Source of the DNA: Schistosoma haematobium
Taxonomy: Eukaryota > Platyhelminthes > Trematoda > Strigeidida > Schistosomatidae
Length of the DNA stretch: 64,000 nt
Direction: 5' to 3'
Assembly: GCF_000699445.3 (NCBI RefSeq)
Contig: NC_067195.1
Coordinates: 16,067,287-16,131,286, forward strand
The notes beneath the pieces were generated by a model. That model worked only from the letters and a program-made list of their open reading frames with translations. It did no database searches and was not told the origin of the DNA. Each line of letters opens with the position of its first letter. Positions within the stretch are counted from its first letter, which is position 1. The position numbers were made by a program, and so were the translations under genes. Below, piece by piece: positions 47,621-58,690 of this stretch.

Positions 47621-47689
47621 CACATGTAAGCTTACAATATTGTAAGTATACAGTTGTGAAGTTGATTGAATTTCATTAAAATCCTAGAC

Positions 47690-47850
47690 TGATCTACGTT
47701 ATACCACCATTGAAAACATCGAACGGCCGTTTTACCCTAGTATGAAACTTCTCAGCAGAGCATACACGATCACGTAGGCAGAAATCAAACCCAGGACCCT
47801 CGGTTTCGAACGCCAACAATCAAGACAGTTTATGAGTCAGTAGTGACAGC
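47690..47850 (-). repeat. SINE family B copy, degenerate
   Basis: ACCACCATTGAAAACATCGA, CGGCCGTTTTACCC, CTTCTCAGCAGAG and box B complement AAATCAAACCCAGGACC. Confidence 0.65.
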
Positions 47851-48669
47851 AACATAAACTATACAACTAAACTTAATAATGAAAAAGTACAAATTGATAG
47901 TGTGATGACAGATGTACTAGTTGTGATAAGAATAATAAAGGCTTGGACTAGTGTCTGGTAATAGGAAGTATATCAGAAACTTGGAAAAATAAACATTAAA
48001 ATAACATTTGTTAAAAATCATTCAAGTTACACAATAAGTGTTGATATGAATAAACTGTGAAGAATATAAACGAAAAACAGGTGAATAAAAGTAAACGAAC
48101 AGATGTTATGGAAATTAAGAAATAAAATCGTTTTTAACCCCTTTTTGTCCAAAGAGGGGATAACTTCAAAATTTCTTATGTAGAAGACGAGATCGAACCC
48201 TTCTAAAAAAGCAGAAATATGATAAATTACTTTGAATGAATCGTTCCTATCTACTACCTGACCGCTAATGGAATAATTTATTGTTTTACTCATACTCTTT
48301 CCCAAACACGAAAGGGGTGTTCACTAACTTGTTACTTAAGTTATCGATCAACACCAAAAGAAATAAAAAAGCATCAGATTAATTACCCCTCTATGATCAA
48401 TGTGCGTATTTTAATTGTAATTTGAATTTGCTGGCCAAACAACAGTATACTTAATTTAAGGAAATAACTATCGGTGTAGTAGCAAATGCAATTTTTTATA
48501 TGAAACAAACTAGTGGCATAGCGATTAGTGTGCAAATATTAAGTATAAAATCATGTATACCGGACATTAAAAACATGAAACTATCTTTAGCGTTAATAAT
48601 TCTCAATGGAAAATAATACTAATACATATATAATGAGGTCTGTGTAGATTTTTAAATTTCATGGTTTAT

Positions 48670-48840
48670 ATTACGGGCTGATCTTGGTTAGATAACTATC
48701 GGAAACCAGGAAGCACTGAACAACCTTTTTGTCCTAATATGAGACTTATCAGCACTACTCATCTATGACCCCACCAAGGATGGTTACCAAGACTTCCAGG
48801 TCACAAGGCAAGCGCCCATCCTTTAAACCAATGAGTAAGC
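48670..48840 (-). repeat. SINE family B copy, degenerate
   Basis: AACTATCGGAAACCAGGAAG, TTTTTGTCCTAATATGAGAC, then a degraded tRNA-like head. Confidence 0.6.
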
Positions 48841-49423
48841 ATACAGTGGTTTACATTCCTAACAAAGGTCAGTTCTTGATGTAAACCATAGAATAGTACA
48901 ATTTAAAAGCTAATAAAACAATAAACAGATTGATCCTGTTTAACAGATTAGACAATACATCTAGTAACAGCATTAGGCATAACATCAAATAACATTAGCT
49001 AACAAAGCACTATTTGCTGATTAACTTCAAAAATACCGCCTGTAAGAACTTAAGTTATTCAGAATTTTCAGTGATAATTTTTAATCAGTTGAAGTTTCAC
49101 ACTCAAACAATTACCAGCTGAGGTTACTAAAGTATTCCGAAATACATTTAAAATGATTTAGAGTGCTGTATATTCTATGAAACTTTTAACTGATTATGAC
49201 TGTTAATAAAAGTCTGACTTAAATCTATTTGAGTTTCGAAAAAAAGGTCTTATTTTACAGTCCGGATAACAAAGACGTTCAAAATAATTTTAAACCAAAG
49301 TACTTTGCAATTCATTTAGTAATACTCTCTATTTGGTATACGTATATTAAAAATACATTAAATAACTAATAACTTTATGAGGATATTTGGTATTGATGAT
49401 AAAACTCTCGGTGAACTCATAAA
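48841..49423. other. AT-rich DNA, nothing recognised
   Basis: I see no exon, RNA gene or paired repeat. Confidence 0.35.
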
Positions 49424-49428
49424 AGTCT

Positions 49429-49895
49429 GGAGAGTTTTATTATGAATTCTCATATTACGACCCAGCTACTCTTATTGCTTAGTAATCTTGTACACTACTT
49501 CAATCGACAAGTCCCCGAATCAGAACATTATTATTATTAATATTATTATTAGCTTTACTCAATATTATATTTTGGTACAACATAGAAATTCTCAGCACAG
49601 GGTATTTCAACAAGTTTCTTACACAAAAAACAGAAACGAAGACAAAAAAAAGGGGGAAAAAAGGTATTAAAAAAACATGATTGAACATGGATGTAACTAT
49701 GCTCCAAATAACAGGGGTGGATGGGAATTGGGAGCAAAATAAAAACGTTAGGATAGATTTATAATTTTTACACAAGATTCTACAGCCTTCTCCAAATATC
49801 CGCTAGCACTGACTGGTTAAGAAATAGCCAATCAGAGTGTCCCGACACAACCCCGTACGGAACATGGATTTAACCCAATGTATATCTCGCTAACA
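49429..49895 (-). mobile_element. Solo LTR, second copy, with an internal insertion
   Basis: It is homologous to 15275-15615 (GACCCAGCTACTCTTATTGC, CAAGTCCCCGAATCAGAAC, AGCCAATCAGAGTG, CTCGCTAACA). A likely target duplication AGTCT lies at 49424-49428 and 49896-49900. A segment at about 49530-49680 is absent from the first copy. Its start resembles the 5' end of family C (CAATATTATATTTTGGTACA). A TATA-like ATTATAAAT on the - strand again sets the orientation. Confidence 0.75.
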
Positions 49896-50464
49896 AGTCT
49901 ACTAGGAACTTTGAATAAAGTTAGCAAGTATAGTAAATGGATGATCGACATTTTGATGTATACCATTTATTTTATCCATATTAAACGTAAGCTTATTGCA
50001 CGATTATTATTAAGTACAATGAGTCATATGAACCAATGCGTGATTAGGATTGATATGTGGTTATGAATGTTTTATTCACATAATACCACATTAGATTTAG
50101 CTTGCTCTTATGGAGATCGGTAAAACAGAACCAAAAAATTACAGATAACAATAAATAAAGTCGACAAAATCATGGACAGGTGTAATAGGACAATTAAAAA
50201 TTATTGTAATTCATAGGATCATCGTTAAAAGAAAAATTCCTTCTTTCTTTGCAAATGAAATAAGTAGTAATCATCTTGAATACAATAACCAATTCATATT
50301 AAAATAAAAATACACTTATTCAATTATTTAGTCATTTGATTTGAAAAACTCTAATTCGAATCATTTGATTTTATTGTCAGGTAATTTAATTCTAAAATGT
50401 GATTTTAAGACAATAAGTGTGGTTTAGAATTTACGATTCAATGGAAAAATGTATACATAACTAT

Positions 50465-50600
50465 GATTCAGTCAGTCAGTTAAATGTCTTGCACAATGTA
50501 TATATGTGTGCATCTATTCAAATGGCCAAACCACATTATCATGACGAATCTCAGAGTAGTAGAAATAGTAACAGTATTAGTGGTAACAGAAATAATTAGG
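50465..50600 (-). mobile_element. RTE-2 3'-terminal fragment
   Basis: It begins with the complement of the TGACTGACTGA tail (TCAGTCAGTCAGTTAAATG) and continues with 3' UTR similarity. Confidence 0.6.
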
Positions 50601-50689
50601 CATGGACTGAATGAAAAAAAATAACGAATTTACTAGATAAAAAAGGAAGAGGACAATTTTAAAGTTTGTAATCAAAAGGAGGACAAAGA

Positions 50690-51203
50690 GTGACCGTTCT
50701 TGATTTATTTTGATCGGGATATATATATGAGTACTTATGTGTGTGAATCGATCTAGCCCAATAAACCGCCTCCTCTGAGCTTAGTCTTTTCACTCAGTAG
50801 CCCGTTGGAGTTTGTGCATAGGGAGGTTGACTATCACTAGCAGTCTCAAACAGCGCATCCTAACAGATCGCCTAGAAGCTAAGTCGTGTCTCTGATGTGC
50901 GGGCGAGAATAATAATGATTGATTGTCTGCTTAGTCAGACATGCAAGCAGTCTGATAGGTGACAGATGAGTTATATATTCCCTATCCTTATAATTATTAT
51001 TATTGATTGTTCATTGTTGTTGGATTGTGTCGGGTTTTGGTGCGGAAATATATATATGTTGTGGTCAGGCTAATCACGTGTTCTTGATTTGAGTTGTGTT
51101 GAAGCCCTGTAGAATAGACACTGGGAGGGAATCTAGTGTGGATAATCGTTTAAGGTAAATTAACGTCCCATACGCGTAAACGTGGAAAACCAACCGTTAT
51201 AAC
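50690..51203 (+). mobile_element. LTR (probable 5' LTR) of a Gypsy-type retrotransposon
   Basis: About 0.5 kb ending in CCGTTATAACA, immediately followed by TTGGCGACGGTGATT, which is placed and shaped like a tRNA primer-binding site. gag follows. AATAAACCGCCTCC near 50760 may be the poly(A) signal. The left boundary is not certain. Its terminal TTATAACA also ends the solo LTRs at 15.3 and 49.4 kb when read on their sense strand. Confidence 0.65.
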
Positions 51204-51375
51204 ATTGGCGACGGTGATTAAAACGGGCCTACGCCTATATATTCAGTTAAAGTGGATTTTATAACAATAAAATGATCTGAAAACTTCTCTTATCGAATTA
51301 TTGGTCAAATGTATGTCAATATCCCTAAGAGCCAATGTATCTAATTCCATTATGACTCCGGATTCTATTGCAAAT

Positions 51376-52080
51376 TCAATAAATGAATTTAGATTTGATC
51401 CATAATGTGGGATTACTTTTGAGGCATGGTTTAAGCGCTATGAGGATTTGTTTATTAATGACTGTAAAGAGTGGTGCAAAGGTTCAAAACTGAGATTATT
51501 ATTATGGAAGCTCGGAGTGTCTGGACATGAAAAGTTCTGTAACTTTATCCTCCCAAAGAAGCCAACAGACATAACCTTCAGAGAAACCGTCGAGTAATTG
51601 ACACGTATATTTGGTGAACGATCATCAGTTTTTCACACTAGATGTCAGTGTCTCCAGCTTGTGGAAAAACCACAGGACGACTATGACGTATGCAAGCATC
51701 ATGAACCGGGAATGTGAGCGGTTCCGTTTACAGGAAATGTCCGCAGATCAGTTTAAATGCATTATTTTTGTCTGTGAGTTACAATCTGCAGTAGATGCTG
51801 TTATCAGAACATGGATTTTAGCGAGAATCGAACAAAATCCTAATATCAATCTGCAATCAGTATCTGAAGAATGTCAAAGATTGGTTAATTTGAAACATTA
51901 CACAAATCTAGTAGGAAGGAACGGTGAACACGCGGAAGTTAATGTTTTGCGGAAATCCTTCAACAGACATATATGCTTGCGCAGTCGCTACGAATTTTAT
52001 TTATCAGAGTTTATGCTTTTCCATCGTTGATGTTAACGACAATGACAGATCGGATTCTAGTAGCCACCAACCAACTTGAA
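51376..52080 (+). pseudogene. gag fragment of a Gypsy-type LTR retrotransposon
   Basis: Readings in order: GITFEAWFKRYEDLF, FCNFILPKKPTDITF, LTRIFGERSSVFHT, LQLVEKPQDDYD, then, after a frame change near 51690, YASIMNRECERFRLQEMSAD and NLQSVSEECQRLVNLK. The capsid-like pattern (WxxRYEDLF, LPxxPTDIxF, VSEECQRL) is typical of schistosome Gypsy/CsRn1-like gag. In-frame stops near 51400 and 51597 and the frameshift make it dead. The element ends shortly after 52080 without nucleocapsid or pol. Confidence 0.8.
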
Positions 52081-52389
52081 TAAAAAATCTTGACTAAACG
52101 GTAATACCAAAGTAATCCGCTTAGGATGCACATGTGTTGATTGAGACTGATTAATTGCAGTCCTTAACATAAATAAGGGATAAATATAAACTCTTGCATA
52201 TAAATTGCGATTCAATGCATATTAGTATTCATCAGCCATAAATCAATGATTAAGTATTTTATGCAAAAATGTAGGGATTGGTGATTAGTCTATGCGTACG
52301 AGTACCAAAATAACCACACAACCATCAACCACCAGTTTTAAAATCTTCATACAAAACTTTTTGAGTAAAATAAAGACAGATTTATGTAT

Positions 52390-52520
52390 CAGAAGGGGTT
52401 TTGTGAAGATTGTAGTAATTTCAACAGTTGAGATCATGAGTCGATTGAAGTTAGACCACCATGGAAAACCTGGAAGCACTGGACGGCGTTTCGTCCTATT
52501 GTGGGACTCCTCAGCAGATT
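52390..52520 (-). repeat. SINE family B 3' half, truncated at the hammerhead
   Basis: It runs from the 3' end (complement of CCTTCTGATAC) to CTGAGGA, where similarity stops (complement of 52510-52520). CTGAGGA, stem II GTCC/GGAC, GAAAC and GTC are all intact. The 5' strand of stem I is missing because the copy is truncated there. Confidence 0.8.
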
Positions 52521-52529
52521 TATGCACAA

Positions 52530-52850
52530 AATAGAGACACGAATTATACTCCTACTACTACTGTGGTGTATGCTACTTATGCTGACAGATAAGAGTAGTG
52601 TATAATACCAATCAGAAGTGGAATGCCCACGGCAGAACATTGAAAAGATTGAAGAAAACAGGAATGTAAAAAGAGAGAAATAGTAATAACAAGGAGATTG
52701 AAAGTATCGTGAAGTATGTAAAGGAAAAGTGAAGGTAGATGTGCGAATAATGTATTTAGTGTATGCTTTTCATACTTTACAAATTCACTGCGTAATTTTT
52801 CATGGAATAATAAGATTGGTTTTCCCCACCTGATTTATCGTTCACTACAC
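52530..52850 (-). repeat. Family E repeat, reverse copy
   Basis: Reverse complement of 41935-42205 (GCTGACAGATAAGAGTAGTG; GGTTTTCCCCACCTGATTTA at the right end). It directly abuts the truncated family B copy. Confidence 0.65.
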
Positions 52851-53154
52851 TACTGTTACGTCCTTCATCTGTCTACCCACTTTTGTGCAGGGGATAACTG
52901 GTCTAATCTAAATCAAGACCTTGACGCGATAGGCTGACTGCTTAACCTTGAGACCAATTGATTGGGGTAGAGAGACGAAAACTATTGTATCACCTGATTG
53001 GCTGACAAGCACGCGAGTGAGAGAAGACAAGTCAACTGGAACACCATTCGATTTATTACCAATTCCGATCTGGTTCCCGATTTCAGGTCAGTGTAAGAAG
53101 ATACATAAATAAATAGATGACTAACACGACCACAATTAGGAAAAATACAATTTC

Positions 53155-53515
53155 ACTGATCGAAATCATGAGTCAATTGAAGCTAGACCACCATGGAAAA
53201 CCTGGAAGAACTGGACGGCCATTTCGTCCTAGTATGGGACTGCTCAGCAGTGCGCATCCATGATCCCGCCTCTCGAGACATTCGAACCCAGGACCTATCA
53301 GTGTCGCGCGCGACCGCTTAATCATTAGACCACTGAGTCGGCATCCAACGGTGTTAATGTCTAACTTCAACCAATCCACGAAGTTGCGCCTTCGTACACC
53401 ATTGTCTTCCGTGAGTTGATATCTCACAACAGACCTCGTTGAACTCAACTGGTAACAGCTTCTCACTAACACTCCAGGAGTACCTCTTGAAGTCGGTCAC
53501 TAGTGAGCAGATGAT
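53155..53515 (-). repeat. SINE family B, full length
   Basis: Leader (53515-53340), tRNA-like head (complement includes GACTCAGTGG and GCGCGCGAC, box B GGGTTCGAATG), hammerhead and tail. The core reads CTGAGCA and GAAAT, so it is probably inactive. Confidence 0.85.
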
Positions 53516-53755
53516 TATTATCACAAGAGGTTTTGTGGAGATTTTAGAAATTTCACTGGCGCGAGACTGATAGGTCCTGGGTTCCGATCTCGCGAGGTGC
53601 GGGATCGTGGATGCGCGCTGCTGAGGTGTCCCATACTAGGACGAAACGGCCGTCCAGTGCTTCCAGGTTTTCCATAGTGGTCTAGCTTCAATTGACTCAT
53701 GATTTCAATCAGTGAAATTCCTAAAATCTCCACAAAACCCCTTCTGATACAAGTA
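53516..53755 (+). repeat. SINE family B copy facing the previous one
   Basis: A short inverted tail piece (53516-53560) is followed by GCGCGAGACTGATAGGTCC, box B GGGTTCCGATC, CTGAGGTGTCCC, GGACGAAACGGCCGTCCAG and the tail ending CCTTCTGATAC. The core changed to CTGAGGT. Confidence 0.85.
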
Positions 53756-55269
53756 CAATTGTCCAAAACTGGAGATTAGCTTAGAAAATAGAGTACAAAA
53801 TATTACGTTTAAATCACAATAACTTTGGAACAAAAAGGGCTATAGCAGTGAATCAAACATCAAACGAAAGCTTATGATCTGTAGAATAGATTAGGGACAA
53901 AAATAAATATTACCGTTTTACAAGCTCTGAATTAAATGAAATAACGTCCCGAAAAATAGCTCCTGTAGTTTGTCAAGGCTTCTCGTTTCTCTGTTCACAT
54001 CAACTACCATTAGTCACTTGGGTCAAACTATCCTTTCTCGTCTCGATTTCTAGATTTTTTTAATCTGAGGTTTGTGTTAATGCTCATTTTTGTGGATCGC
54101 TTTGCTGAATAAATGTAAGTGCATTATGTGTGCTTGCTAAGTCATCGAATAATCGTTTTTACTTCTCCTCTTTTCCAGGCCTTCTTAATCATGCTAATCT
54201 GCGTGATCTAGTATACAAAATACCTTCTGACTAGATGCGAACCACTACACTAATACCACGTGGTTGAAGCAATTCTGGAGCATTGATGAGTTGAAAATCA
54301 ACCAATCAATCAATAACCGACAATTACTAAATAAATATACCAATTATGAAGATAAAATGAGTTAAGATATGTCATTACAATATAAAGAAAACAGTAAATC
54401 TAGTCAATAAACAGATATACTGATATTGATTTTCGGATGAATAACTACATGTTGCACACCCTTAAATCTTGTAAAAATTTATAGCTCTCAACAGTTAATC
54501 AAAGTATGATCATATTCAATTGTAAGAGCCATTCAAATAGTTTGATATATAAGTGTTCTCTACACACATCTTTTTAAAACACAAACACATGAAATGGTAC
54601 ATCTTATGATATAACACAACAAAATCCAGTCAATCATTGAATTTATCAAACTGTTAATAATCAATAGAGGAAACAAAAGTGACAATCACTATTTCCACTG
54701 TTCAGTATTCGATTTTAACATGTTAATTTTCAAAAGAAAAACAAAACGTTTTTCAAATAAACAAGAAGATTATTCAAGGGTAACGAAACGTAGTAAGAAT
54801 GTCTAGCCTCAAAAAAACTATGATATATATGTATGCCATAGTTCATATTAACAAGAAACATACAAGGATTAAGGGAAATTTGCTATAGAAATTTGTAGTA
54901 AACCATTCGTGAAAAGTTAAAACAAAAAAATAAAGGATCAGGTTTAATTGAAAGTGTACATTAATAGTGACCGGATAAATGGTGGACGAAAAGAATGCTT
55001 TCCACTTTTAAAGAGAAGAAAATTTTTATTGAGAATAACATCTCAAACTATTGATTTCTAATTCACGGAATACGAAATACATTCGAAACGACTATCAAAA
55101 CGATAATATTCTGTCGATTAGATATTAAGTATAATTATTCCACTCTTATCATCACATTTTATTAAAAGATAAAACTTTTTGTGATACTTTCAGTCACCAA
55201 CTACTGTTTGTAGAAAACTCAAAGGAGATCAGTCTACCGATCATAGTCAATATAGAGCTTAGCACACAT
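53756..55269. other. Mostly AT-rich DNA; possible old repeat near 54170-54300
   Basis: 54170-54300 is less AT-rich (CCACGTGGTTGAAGCAATTC) and looks like repeat debris, but I cannot assign it. I see no exon. Confidence 0.35.
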
Positions 55270-55615
55270 TTGAGCCATACCATAATAATATGATGCGATG
55301 AAACTAACAAGATGAATAGCAAAGGAATTAAAAAACCAATGATAATGAGAAAGACTAAACATTGAGATTTTTCAAGAAGATGGGACGAAAAGGCATGTAA
55401 TTGATCTCAAAATCCAGGAGAAGATAAAGACTGAGTGGATCTACATCATTGTGACTGATTTTAAGACATGTCATTAGACATCTCCAACGACTGCTGCTAG
55501 CGGTTATCACGTGAACTCAGAACAAGTAGTCTGTATCTACTAAAATAGCTCAGATTAAATTTAGTGACCTCGTGGATTAATGCTGCGTTTTGATTTGGCT
55601 GCACCTAGCTTTCTT
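55270..55615 (-). mobile_element. RTE-2-type 3' fragment, degenerate
   Basis: Matches 32600-33045 (AAGAAGATGGGACGAAAA, GCGGTTATCACGTGAACTCA). The reverse reading near 55600-55560 (AKSKRSI) corresponds to the GGQTKTWHQC region of RTE-2. Confidence 0.65.
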
Positions 55616-55619
55616 CCAA

Positions 55620-55985
55620 CTTCCACTAAAGGTAATTTAACTCCGCCTGGAGTCCCCCTAGGGCTACTGCCGGTCTTAAGCCCGGATAAAGGAGGGTTAG
55701 GTATAAGGTCAGCGACCTCATCCTGTAAGAACTAACTCGCTGATAAACGCTAACCAGAAACAATATTTCAAACCATTTAAACTCTGGCCTGGGAGTTGGG
55801 TCTTCATATGCAAGAGTTTTCACGTCTCATAATGAAAGCTGGGTTCCTTCGGAAGTCACGAGTCTGATGTCCCTTCTGACAACCAGAACAACCGCTAATT
55901 TAGGTACATGGAATTTTCGTACAATGTGGAAGACCGTGAGTTATCCAAGTTGCTTCACTTAAGGCCATCTGTTAAGATGGACGAT
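55620..55985 (+). mobile_element. 5' fragment of another non-LTR retrotransposon
   Basis: GLLPVLSPDKGGLGIRSAT, then LGTWNFRTMWKTV, which matches the (A/G)TWNVRTMW start of LINE AP-endonucleases. It is broken by stops, and further domains are absent. It lies back-to-back with the preceding RTE fragment and before a family C copy. Confidence 0.6.
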
Positions 55986-56049
55986 TGGACATAGATAAAC
56001 CTCTCAAATGAAACGCATCATCAGCATCACACATTCGAAATACTCCAAA

Positions 56050-56556
56050 TGCCCTGGTAAGGCCGAGAGTAGTGAGGATCCCGCTCTCCCTATCGAAATG
56101 CTCTCACATGGCCACAGGTATATAGCCACTGCCAAGGAATTCCCACTCACTGAATTCTCGCGACGAGGGTGTTGCTTACGAAATTGAAAGGACGAAAAGC
56201 GAATGTCCGGTGCTTTAACCGGGTTGGTAGACACGGAGAGTCCACCTAGGGGAGTTGGAAAACCTCGATTCCAAACCAATGGTTCAAATCGGCTCCAGGA
56301 TCCTAAGGGAACAAATGACGTATGAACCAATTATTGGTCACCGGCTACCATGGGACTGCATCTCCAGACGTTGCTTCATTGCCTTATGGATCAGACCTTT
56401 AGGTCGAAGGCTTGGGGAGTGGCCACCTAAGAAAACCACCTGCTTCGGTCTGGGCACCCGGCAGTATCACAGCTCACATACAAATCAAGTGACTTATGTG
56501 GCACATATCTGTTTGGTGCCCTCTTGTACCAATATTTATGTGTTCAAATAGATGAA
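56050..56556 (+). mobile_element. Family C 0.5 kb non-autonomous retroelement
   Basis: Starts AATGCCCTGGTAAGGCCGAG and ends CTCTTGTACCAATATTTATG with GTTCAAATAGATGAATAAA. It is almost identical to 23140-23651, so it was recently active. Its GTTCAAATA tail matches RTE-1 slightly better than the 23 kb copy does. Confidence 0.85.
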
Positions 56557-57574
56557 TAAATCAGTTATAGTAAGAAAGTGCTGCACTTTTGATTGACACG
56601 TTTTATCCCGATGGATAAACATTTCAAACAGTAACCGATTTATTATTTTTCAAAATTCCTTATGAGATCTGAAAACCATAAATTTAATCCTGTACGAAGA
56701 CACATTTTAATGAAAACTATCGAAGAATCCCAAATCACGAAGAAAATATTACAGAACTGTGAAGCTTTCATAAGAAGAATTGTGGTATTGGGATTTCCTG
56801 TTGGTCTACAGTAAATTCTATTTGCAAACGATTGAGGTGACACAGACGAATGTCCGTTGCACGACAACACCTCAATGTTAGTAATCCACACTCTAATAGG
56901 GAATGTAAGACTTTCTGGATAATTCTATACTGAATACAGAAGTTTAAAATTGAAAAGGAGTAAATGTGCTTTGTAGTGGTAGTAGTAGTAGTAACATATG
57001 GTGATGTAGCGGTACATTACAAGGTTAAAAAACTGAAAGCGATAACATTCAACCAGGTAAAAGCAAATGTTATCGTGGAAATGTGAAGTAAGAAAAAGTC
57101 GTCGAAGTTATCCTTTAAAGAAAGAACTAACATGTAATAATCAAACAAACTAGATAACTTGATCTCTTCTTAATAATAACACTCTCTATGCTTCAACGAT
57201 TATTGAGCAATCAAACCTTAACAAAAAAATCATCTTTAAAATACATACAAGTCTTCATACTGAAATGCAGTTTGATTTAATCAAAACAGCCAAAAATACA
57301 ATTACTTTCATTCGCAACAGGAAAAAACAATTTGTGAAAACGATACCTTTAAATTATTACTACTATTAATACATTTCCAATTTACTTCAGACATATTTTG
57401 TGTCCTATTTACCAATCAGTCAAAATTACAGAAAATAACAGTTTCAACAATTAATCAATGGTATCATCAACAATAGTATTTTACCTGCCATGTAAATGCT
57501 CAATGATAACTGAACAGTTATAAAAGCATCAACGTTTAAAAAGCAAAGTGGCATGTTACAATTTACATCCAGAA
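56557..57574. other. AT-rich DNA, nothing recognised
   Basis: Contains a short GTAGTA run near 56976. No exon or repeat was identified. Confidence 0.35.
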
Positions 57575-57650
57575 GTTGTCTTGGTTAGATAACCACTGAA
57601 AACCAGAAAGCATTGGGTAACCGTTTCTTCTTAGTATAGGAAGGTGTGAT
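57575..57650 (-). repeat. SINE family B fragment
   Basis: TAACCACTGAAAACCAGAAA, GCATTGGGTAACC. Reverse tail and start of hammerhead region. Confidence 0.5.
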
Positions 57651-58279
57651 AAACGGACTGTAAGAAATATCGAATGTGAACTGACTACCTACCCATAGTG
57701 TAGGGATTTTGACCAGAAAATCTGGTAGTCAGTAACACATTGATTCATTTTCGTATTGCTTTGAACATAAACCTTCGTATGTATGTATGTATTGGCTAGG
57801 TATGAAAACTATATTGCTTGTTTGAAGAGCTGCAAAACATTTTATCAACAAAAATACTAAAAAACCGAAACCCTCAATATATTTTAAAAGATAACTAAGG
57901 TATCCGATATATTTCCTATACATAGTAAGCAACTCACTACCTATCATAAAGCTCAGATTGTCTGCCAATCACTCTAAAATATCAACACATATTACAGGAG
58001 TAAAGAAAAATAGAACTCTGGTCATTGACTCATCAAAAATGTCGACGCCATTTTAAGAAGTATGTAGAAGGAAAAATAAAGAGATATGACAGCTGGAAAT
58101 CGAATGACATATAAAAGTAAGAAAACACGTTCGGAATTTGTAGTAGTACCAACGCTTGAATCTTTTTGGATTAATAAAAACATTTTTGGTTATATACATA
58201 TATATCATGTCAGGTGGTTGGGAGTAGTAGACAAGAAATCCTAAGCATTGATTTTGTGCTAGTTTGTACTCGTCACTGT

Positions 58280-58410
58280 TTACAAAGCTCAGTGATAATA
58301 TTTCAGACTGTGAAATTAGTTCTTAAAATCGTATCTTACAAAGTGCATCAGTGAATCCGGATACGCCCTGCTGAAGAATATCGACTAACACGAAGTCAAG
58401 ATTAAGGATT
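58280..58410 (+). repeat. tRNA-headed SINE family H copy
   Basis: AAGCTCAGTGATAATATTTC, AGACTGTGAA, and CGGATACGCCCTGCTGAAGA parallel 31725-31865. Confidence 0.6.
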
Positions 58411-58489
58411 TCCTGTCAGCTTCTTGTAACAACCTAAAACTCAAACAGACTGCACGGAGTATCGTGGATTGATTGAAGTCTGACTTCTA

Positions 58490-58690
58490 CACCGCTGGAT
58501 CCCAGTTCAGTGATCTAGAGGTTAGGCGTTTGTAAGTGAAATCAAATGTCCTGGTTTAGACTCCTGGTTGCAGGGTCGTGAACGAACACTACTGAAGAAC
58601 CCTATACTGGGAATAAACAGTCGTCCAGTGCCCTCAATTTCACGATGACTGTCTAACTTATATTAGTTTGCGATTTCAATGAAATATCGA
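58490..58690 (+). repeat. SINE family B copy, degenerate
   Basis: Head CCCAGTTCAGTGATCTAGAG, box B-like GGTTTAGACTCC, CTGAAGA with stem II CCC/GGG, then GTCGTCCAGTG. GAAA has become ATAAA. Confidence 0.75.
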
